NCBI GenBank assembly: GCA_045594245.1 | Contig: JAZNYG010000079.1 | Location: 6,444 to 70,443 of the forward strand | DNA from: UBA1189 sp045594245 | GTDB taxonomy: Bacteria > Bacteroidota > Bacteroidia > Bacteroidales > Bacteroidaceae | DNA length: 64,000 nt | Direction: 5' to 3' | Shown: one piece after another, positions 58,516-64,000 of the stretch | How the letters are laid out: the number at the start of each line of letters is the position of its first letter | Numbering within the stretch: position 1 is the stretch's first letter | The notes under the pieces: generated by a model | Told to the model about the DNA's origin: nothing | The model's database searches: none | Seen by the model: the letters and a program-made list of their open reading frames with translations, nothing else | Position numbers and translations under genes: made by a program

Positions 58516-58536
58516 CAAGTGATAAGTGACAAAGCT
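58509..58536. repeat. Heptamer array at the end of the DAHP synthase gene
   Basis: CAATTGA, CAAGTGA, TAAGTGA, CAAAGC... in register 7, same orientation and units as the array at 56966. The first unit supplies the gene's TGA stop codon. Confidence 0.85.
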
Positions 58537-58634
58537 TGCGCCACGAACAAGAGGTAAGTTTATTTAGGCTCTTGCTGTGAGCACAGCCAAGCTCCAGTAG
58601 AACAAGCAAGGATTCAAACATCCCCGTAATAAGA

Positions 58635-58674
58635 AAAGAGATTCACCTTCTCTGCAGAGGAGGTGAATCTCTTT
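58635..58674 (+). terminator. Terminator of the aromatic operon
   Basis: AAAGAGATTCACCT (58635-58648) pairs exactly with AGGTGAATCTCTTT (58661-58674) and is followed by TTGG; the inner 12 nt form a further CTCTGCAGAG palindrome. Confidence 0.88.
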
Positions 58675-58794
58675 TTGGAAGCCGTAAGAAAATCCACGAC
58701 ATATTCCTTTGGGCTGTTTAAACAAATTCGTCGATGATATATTTGGAATTATGCAGCAAAAACATTATGTTTGCAGCGCATAATAATTAGGAAT

Positions 58795-60168
58795 ATGAAA
58801 TTCGTTGACAGAATAGATGAAACAGCTCGCCTAAGAGATGCCCTTTTTAGGGAAGAGTCTACATTCGTTGTATTGTACGGAAGAAGACGATTAGGCAAAT
58901 CGACGCTTATAAAACGGGTACTAACGGATAATGATGTGTATTTCTTAGCAGATCGTTCCGAAAGCCAACATCAGAGAGCATTGCTCGCAAAAGTTATTGC
59001 ACAGATTTTTCCTGATTTCGACAAACTCACCTATCCTGATTGGGAATCGTTGTTGCGTGCAGTAAACTACCGTACTGAGCGCCGCTTTTCTCTATGCTTA
59101 GATGAATTGCCATACCTTGTAGAGCAATCGCCCGAGTTACCGTCAGTACTTCAGAAACTACTCGACGAGAAATCTCTTAAGTATAATATAATTGTATGTG
59201 GATCTTCTCAAAACATGATGTCGGGCATATTCCTCAACTCTACCGCGCCACTATATGGCCGAGCTAATGTCATCATGAAACTTGCCCCTATAAAGCCGCC
59301 ATTCATCATAGAAGCATTGGGATTAAGCGCAATCGAAGCTATAGAAGAGTATGCGGTATGGGGTGGTGTTCCCCGTTATTGGGAACTCAGAGAAGGTAAT
59401 GCATCGCTACACGATGCATTATGGCATAATATCTTATCAGTTAACGGCACACTGTATGAGGAGCCCGCCAAACTATTCCAGGATGACGTAAAAGATATTG
59501 TAAAGACCTCAACCATTATGTCATACATAGGTAGTGGTGCCAACCGACTTTCCGAGATTGCATCACGTTGCAATGAGCCTGCAACCAACCTATCCAGACC
59601 ATTGAAGAAACTTATTGATTTAGGGTTCTTAGAACGCGAAGTGCCATTTGGTACAGATGAGAAGAGCTCCAAAAAAAGCCTATATAAAATAACGGATTCC
59701 TTTATGGCTTTTTACTATCAGTTTGTCGTCCCCAACAGATCGTTTATCGAATTAGACCGACGTTTTCCTATTGAGCAAGCAATGGATATGCATTTCTCAG
59801 AATTTGTTAGCAAGCTATGGGAAAGGCTTTGTCGCGACAGTGTAACAGGCAATCTCATAAATAATGTTTTATACGATAAAGCCAAACGTTGGTGGGGAAC
59901 TGTTCTCAATGAGGAGGGCAAGCCTGAACAAGTTGAGATTGACGTAATCGCCGAATCGCTCGACAAGAAGTATCTACTTGTCGGGGAATGCAAATGGACA
60001 ACACTGGAGAACGGGAAGTTGTTGACAGCAGAGCTGCTCCGTAAAGCCAACCTGTTACCATTTGCAGAGGGGCACACAATAGTTCCTATGTTATTCCTCA
60101 AAAATACGCCAAGGAACGACATAGGCAACACATTATTGCCAAGCGATGTCATAGACTTGTTGAGTTAA
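58795..60168 (+). CDS. Archaeal-type ATPase with DUF234 nuclease-like domain
   Basis: 457 aa from ATG 58795. The N-terminal AAA/STAND-like ATPase has a Walker A motif YGRRRLGKST (residues about 28-37) and a Walker B-like FSLCLDELPYL. A winged-helix region follows (TIMSYIGSGANRLSEIASRCNEPATNLSRPLKKLIDLGFLERE). The C-terminal DUF234 domain has a PD-(D/E)XK-like pattern, EIDVIAESLDKKYLLVGECKW. These proteins are widespread, horizontally spread and of unknown function. A -7-like TATGTTTG lies about 22 bp upstream. AT-rich. Confidence 0.9.
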   Translation: MKFVDRIDETARLRDALFREESTFVVLYGRRRLGKSTLIKRVLTDNDVYFLADRSESQHQRALLAKVIAQIFPDFDKLTYPDWESLLRAVNYRTERRFSLCLDELPYLVEQSPELPSVLQKLLDEKSLKYNIIVCGSSQNMMSGIFLNSTAPLYGRANVIMKLAPIKPPFIIEALGLSAIEAIEEYAVWGGVPRYWELREGNASLHDALWHNILSVNGTLYEEPAKLFQDDVKDIVKTSTIMSYIGSGANRLSEIASRCNEPATNLSRPLKKLIDLGFLEREVPFGTDEKSSKKSLYKITDSFMAFYYQFVVPNRSFIELDRRFPIEQAMDMHFSEFVSKLWERLCRDSVTGNLINNVLYDKAKRWWGTVLNEEGKPEQVEIDVIAESLDKKYLLVGECKWTTLENGKLLTAELLRKANLLPFAEGHTIVPMLFLKNTPRNDIGNTLLPSDVIDLLS

Positions 60169-60397
60169 CCTTACGATTCTAAATATCCCCCACACGCCAC
60201 AACGCTATCGTTTCGTAGCCATGAACATGATTGCCGACGTATGTGTGAATTAACCATGAATTTTCTATAAATGGTTATGGGCTAACCTCGATAGAATAAA
60301 GGTTAGAGCATGAAAAATGACCATGGACGAGAATCTATAATAAAATTGGAGGACTCAGCCACGGCTGAGCCCTTCAATACTTCATGCAGACTGCAAT
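60169..60397. other. Short gap between convergent genes
   Basis: 229 bp between the DUF234 ATPase gene and the BspA-type gene. It contains GGACTCAGCC-ACG-GCTGAGCCC-type inverted repeat near 60350, which probably terminates the BspA-type transcript. No gene seen. Confidence 0.5.
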
Positions 60398-63187
60398 TTA
60401 CTTCACCACGAATTTCTTTCCATTCTGTATATAAATGCCTTTCTGCAACTCCTTGCGGCTGCAAGCCATGCGTTCGCCCTTCATATTATATATAGGAGCA
60501 TCGGCCACATCCATCGTGACGTCTTCTATTCCCGTCGAGTCAAACTCCTTGATGGTCCAGAAGTTCTTCCATACATCAGCTGCTTGGTAACGCTCGAGTG
60601 ATCCTTCAGGTACATATACCGTGGCGTTGCGGTATACCTTGTTGGCAAACTCGGTAGTTTCTAAAGGCATAGGGCTGAACAGAGTGATGCTAATGAGCTT
60701 ATCAGAGGGGACTGTGGGCATCACACTTCCCATTACCGTCAGCGTCTCTACTGCCGTACATCCCTCAAATGCCCCTTCGCCATAGGTCTCTATATTTGCG
60801 CTACATGACAGACTCGACAGTGCACTGCATCCGCTGAAAGCCTTCTCGCCAATAGCCGTCAGGCTCTCGGGGAATGAAAGGGCTGTGAGGCTTGTGCAGT
60901 TCTCAAAGGCATTGTTACCGATAGTATCCACACCCTCTTTGAACTCGACAGAGGCAAGGCTACTGCAACCAGCAAAAGCGCTATTCCCTATTGTAGTCAT
61001 GTTCAGAGGAATCACGATGGAAGTGAGGCTTACGCAGTTCTCAAAAGCATTGTCCTCTATGGTCATCACTCCTCGTGCCAGTGATACTGCCGCAAGATTA
61101 TCACAACTGGCAAAAGCACTTTTCCCGATAGTCCCTACGGTTTGGGGAATTTCTACCGATGTGATGCTGTCATTGTTCAGAAACGCCGTTTCACCAATCT
61201 GATAATCGTCTCCATTGCAGTCTTCAGGGAGAACTATTACGGTATCCTTTCCTATATAGTGTTGTAAGTAGTGGGTGTTATCTTCTGCGGTGTAGAAGTA
61301 ATAGTCACCAATCTGATCATCGACCTTTACCACTTTCTTTGCATAGTAGGCCACATAACCATGATTTGAGTTACCTTTTCTAATATCTAAATCCGAGAAA
61401 TTGATTACTTCAAATAGATTATTACAATTTCGGAAAGCATCACTTCCAATACTCGTAACACTCTCGGGAAGGGTAATAGAACAAAGGCTACTGCAATCCT
61501 CGAAAGCATAGCTTTCAATACTCTTCACACTCTTGGGGATGGTAATAGAACTAATGCTACTGCAACCCTCGAAAGTGCTGTTTTCGATGCTCGTCACGCT
61601 CTCGGGGAGGGTGATGGCGGTGAGGCTGCTGCAATCACGGAAAGCATATCTTCCAATACTCGTCAACTTTGAATTCTCTGGGATAGTGATGGCGGTGAGG
61701 CTGCTGTAATTATAGAAAGCATAGGCTCCAATGCTCGTCACGGTCTCGGGGATGGTGATGGAGGTGAGGCTGCTGCAATTATAGAAAGTCTGGTATCCAA
61801 TACTCGTCACACCCTCAGGGATGGTGATGGCGGTGAGGTTGCTGCAATGATAGAAAGCATATCTTCCAATACTCGTCAACTTTGAATTCTTTGGGATAGT
61901 GATGGCGGTGAGGCTGCTGCAATCAGAGAAAGCATAGTCTCCAATGCTCGTCACGCTCTCTCCTATAGTAACTTTTGTGAAGTTGCTTCCGTAAAACGCT
62001 CCGTACTCAGACTGCGAAGCAGAAGGAATATTGCTGTTTACAGTGAGTTCACCGCTGCAACCCACGAAAGCCCTGCTTCCAATATTCGTTATGCTCTCGG
62101 GAATGGTGATGGCGGTGAGGCTGCTGCAACCAAAGAAAGCATAGTCCTCAATACTCGTCACACTTTCGGGAATAACGGTAGTAGAACAACCTTGAATCAG
62201 GGTATTACTGCTTGTCTCAATGATGGCATTGCATCCGTTGCGCGAATCATATACCGTATTGCTCTCTACAATAACGATGGTGGTGAGGCTGCTGCAACCA
62301 TAGAAAGCATAGTTTCCAATGCTCGTCACGTTCGCTCCTATAGTAACTTTTGTAAAGTTGCTTCCGTGGAAAGCTCCGTACCCTAAACTCGAAGCAGAAG
62401 GAATATTGCAGTTTACAGTAAGTTCACCGCTGCAACCCTCGAAAGCCCTGCTTCCAATATTCGTTATGCTCTCGGGAATGGTGATGGAGGTGAGGCTGCT
62501 GCAACCAGAGAAGGCATAGGGGCTAATACTTACTGTCCCTTCCTTTACATCTATGCTCGTGTTCGCGGGCATTGCTCCTTTATATTTGTAAAGAATCTTG
62601 CCTACATATAATACTCCTTCAGGCTGATTATTATACCATGCTGTGTTCTCGAAAGCAGAGCTTCCAATGCTCGTCACACCCTCGGGGATATTGATGGAAG
62701 TGAGGTTGCTGCAATTATAGAAAGCATGGTCTCCAATGCTCGTCACACCCTCAGGGAGGGTGATGGCGGTGAGGCTGCTGCAACCATAGAAAGCGCCGTC
62801 TCCAATGCTCGTCAACTGTGAATTCTCGGGGATGGTGATGGAGGTGAGACTGCTGCAACTAGAGAAAGCACGGTTCCCAATGCTCGTCACACTCTCGGGG
62901 ATAGTGATGGAGGTGAGGCTGCTGCAATGATAGAAAGCATATCTTCCAATACTCGTCACACTATACGTCTTGTTTCTATAGGTGACAGTAGAGGGTATGG
63001 TTACTTCTCCACTGTATTCATTGGTGTAGCTGTCATAGCTACTTCCCTGATACGTCACCACCACAGCCGGTTTGGATGTTGGATTGATGGTGTAATAGAT
63101 ACCGTCCACCTCAAAGTCGTGGGCACTTGCCGTGAGGCTGCACAATAGCACTACTATTGTAGCTAACCATAATTTAATCTGTTTCAT
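60398..63187 (-). CDS. BspA-type leucine-rich repeat surface protein
   Basis: 929 aa with signal peptide (MKQIKLWLATIVVLLCSLTASA). About 25 LRR_5-type repeats of 23-24 residues follow, with the phrase YAFYHCSSLTSITIPESVTSIG in many variants; the array is divided by cap-like segments such as NCNIPSASSLGYGAFHGSNFTKVTIG. A non-LRR segment is at about 600-650. The last 50 residues (STGIEDVTMDVADAPIYNMKGERMACSRKELQKGIYIQNGKKFVVK) form a sorting tail like that of the protein at 8717. BspA proteins bind host proteins or other bacteria. It is translationally coupled (ATGA) to a small gene before it. Confidence 0.93.
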   Translation of the reverse strand: MKQIKLWLATIVVLLCSLTASAHDFEVDGIYYTINPTSKPAVVVTYQGSSYDSYTNEYSGEVTIPSTVTYRNKTYSVTSIGRYAFYHCSSLTSITIPESVTSIGNRAFSSCSSLTSITIPENSQLTSIGDGAFYGCSSLTAITLPEGVTSIGDHAFYNCSNLTSINIPEGVTSIGSSAFENTAWYNNQPEGVLYVGKILYKYKGAMPANTSIDVKEGTVSISPYAFSGCSSLTSITIPESITNIGSRAFEGCSGELTVNCNIPSASSLGYGAFHGSNFTKVTIGANVTSIGNYAFYGCSSLTTIVIVESNTVYDSRNGCNAIIETSSNTLIQGCSTTVIPESVTSIEDYAFFGCSSLTAITIPESITNIGSRAFVGCSGELTVNSNIPSASQSEYGAFYGSNFTKVTIGESVTSIGDYAFSDCSSLTAITIPKNSKLTSIGRYAFYHCSNLTAITIPEGVTSIGYQTFYNCSSLTSITIPETVTSIGAYAFYNYSSLTAITIPENSKLTSIGRYAFRDCSSLTAITLPESVTSIENSTFEGCSSISSITIPKSVKSIESYAFEDCSSLCSITLPESVTSIGSDAFRNCNNLFEVINFSDLDIRKGNSNHGYVAYYAKKVVKVDDQIGDYYFYTAEDNTHYLQHYIGKDTVIVLPEDCNGDDYQIGETAFLNNDSITSVEIPQTVGTIGKSAFASCDNLAAVSLARGVMTIEDNAFENCVSLTSIVIPLNMTTIGNSAFAGCSSLASVEFKEGVDTIGNNAFENCTSLTALSFPESLTAIGEKAFSGCSALSSLSCSANIETYGEGAFEGCTAVETLTVMGSVMPTVPSDKLISITLFSPMPLETTEFANKVYRNATVYVPEGSLERYQAADVWKNFWTIKEFDSTGIEDVTMDVADAPIYNMKGERMACSRKELQKGIYIQNGKKFVVK

Positions 63188-63579
63188 TTTGTTTGATTGT
63201 TAGATTTATAAATATGTTCTAAATTTGCACTATATGAATAACTCAGCACTACATCCTCATTAGGCATAAGAGATATAAGCCAAAGTCCATCCTCCACGTC
63301 ATCAAGGCACACATCCGTAGAGATTTCGATATAAGAGATTTCATCCTTCTTCTTACTGAACGCGATTAGAAAGGCTTTTAACACCTTTATGGCTTCAGAT
63401 CCTGTTTCATGATGAATCACCAGTTTAAGCGCCTTTTCCTCAAAGTGCTGAGTTAAACAATCATTATACTCCTCAAGTTCAGGATTCTCCACGAAGAGAC
63501 AGTCAAGCCAACACTTCTTTTTAGCAATCGTTTCCCTTTCTGTCCAATCCAAACGCAAATGAATTCTTTTCGGTCTCAT
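63184..63579 (-). CDS. Small cytoplasmic protein preceding the BspA-type gene
   Basis: 131 aa without a signal peptide. It begins MRPKRIHLRLDWTERE and has mixed alpha/beta composition with several tryptophans and acidic stretches (DVCLDDVEDGLWLISLMPNEDVVLSY). No family recognised. First gene of the two-gene operon; its start is 17 bp past the end of the conserved leader RNA and its stop overlaps the BspA-type start by 4 bp. Confidence 0.7.
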   Translation of the reverse strand: MRPKRIHLRLDWTERETIAKKKCWLDCLFVENPELEEYNDCLTQHFEEKALKLVIHHETGSEAIKVLKAFLIAFSKKKDEISYIEISTDVCLDDVEDGLWLISLMPNEDVVLSYSYSANLEHIYKSNNQTK

Positions 63580-63595
63580 AGCTCAACTTAACTAT

Positions 63596-63921
63596 GCCTA
63601 TAAGTCCCCCAAAGTCAGCGTTAATAATGTATTTGATTAACGGATACAAGAAAAGCGTAGAGACTTGTCATGCTCATCACATATCCGGTATCGGCAAAAC
63701 ACCTAAAAGAGAATGAACAGAGAAACAAATACCCCACGCTGTAGCATATATGAGAAATGAGTACAGCGTGGGCTGTACACGTGTGCATATACGCAAACAG
63801 AATGAGCGTTGCATTGTTCTCACCCCTCTTTTTTTGAAATTTTGCCGATTTCGATATGTGGGTAAAAGCAAGAAACGCATTCTTGATCCAAGGATTTCTC
63901 CCCTCGGATGCTGCAAAGATA
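63596..63921 (-). promoter_or_regulatory. Conserved leader RNA with promoter, copy 2
   Basis: Reads on the minus strand. The -7 box TATCTTTG (63921-63914) is followed by CAGCATCC, and the conserved region ends 17 bp before the small gene's start. The hairpin alternatives of copy 1 are kept: CCCACGCTGTA (63733-63743) with TACAGCGTGGG (63762-63772), 11 perfect pairs, versus GTACAGC-GTGG-GCTGTAC (63761-63778). The sequences between the arms differ from copy 1 while the arms are identical, which supports RNA structure. Other identical blocks surround these hairpins. Confidence 0.75.
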
Positions 63922-64000
63922 GTGCAAGGCGAGCAAGAAGCCAAATTTATTTGAACTTTTTTCAGCGAGCCGCAGCCTATCTTCAGATTGCGCAGCAAGC

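Noticed and set aside
1..64000. tRNA, rRNA, prophage or conjugative gene clusters
   Set aside because: None recognised; the only complete conventional mobile element is the IS982-type element at 51568-52593.

Overview
The window is a chromosomal segment of a member of the Bacteroidota, most likely order Bacteroidales. The evidence is the SusC/SusD pair, several lipoproteins, DUF4369-thioredoxin proteins, C-terminal tails like type IX secretion sorting domains, a BspA-type leucine-rich repeat protein, BACON domains, and promoters with the TAnnTTTG -7 box. Genes generally lack Shine-Dalgarno sites. Core genes are GC-rich with C-ending codons. Several accessory stretches (about 30.6-41.4 kb and 58.7-64 kb) are clearly more AT-rich. 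No rRNA or tRNA gene was recognised.

Layout. 0-8.6 kb: a glycan/peptide uptake operon (susC end, susD, DUF4843 and PKD-like lipoproteins) running into three thioredoxin-like DUF4369 proteins and a perfect 32-nt terminator palindrome. 8.7-10.3 kb: a secreted protein. 10.6-11.5 kb: endonuclease IV. 11.5-24.5 kb: histidine biosynthesis in two transcription units, a His attenuator-hisG-hisDC unit and a structured leader-hisB-hisH-hisA-hisF-hisIE unit. Between them lie a RhuM-like gene, a CAT-like acetyltransferase with an AraC regulator, and a split chromate transporter. 24.6-30.6 kb: manC beside a dead nucleotidyltransferase, a citramalate/isopropylmalate synthase-like gene, a glutathione peroxidase and a LuxR regulator. 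30.6-41.5 kb: an accessory region with two MNT/HepT toxin-antitoxin modules (one frameshifted), a lipoprotein operon, YhcG and GIY-YIG nucleases, an HU-like protein and many repeats. 41.6-51.6 kb: DUF389, a possible structured RNA, a TonB-dependent protein, a REP-type transposase, BACON and TPR proteins, an ECF sigma factor and ilvE. 51.6-58.7 kb: an IS982-family element inserted at the stop codon of an M64 peptidase gene, an acetylxylan-esterase-like gene, and an aromatic amino acid operon under a Phe/Tyr attenuator. 58.8-64 kb: a DUF234 ATPase and a BspA-type operon.

The two most unusual themes are these. (1) Arrays of 7-bp repeats, often as inverted pairs, occur between and inside genes. 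They fuse hisD to hisC in frame, add about 36 codons to hisH, extend the N-terminus of hisA, supply the stop codons of two aromatic-pathway genes, and flank a four-helix-bundle (S23/IVP-like) gene as inverted arms. This resembles 23S rRNA intervening sequences moved into protein-coding operons. (2) A leader of about 310 nt, running from its promoter to just before the start codon and containing competing hairpins, is duplicated in front of two unrelated operons 28 kb apart. Two amino-acid attenuators with readable leader peptides (histidine; phenylalanine/tyrosine) can also be seen directly.
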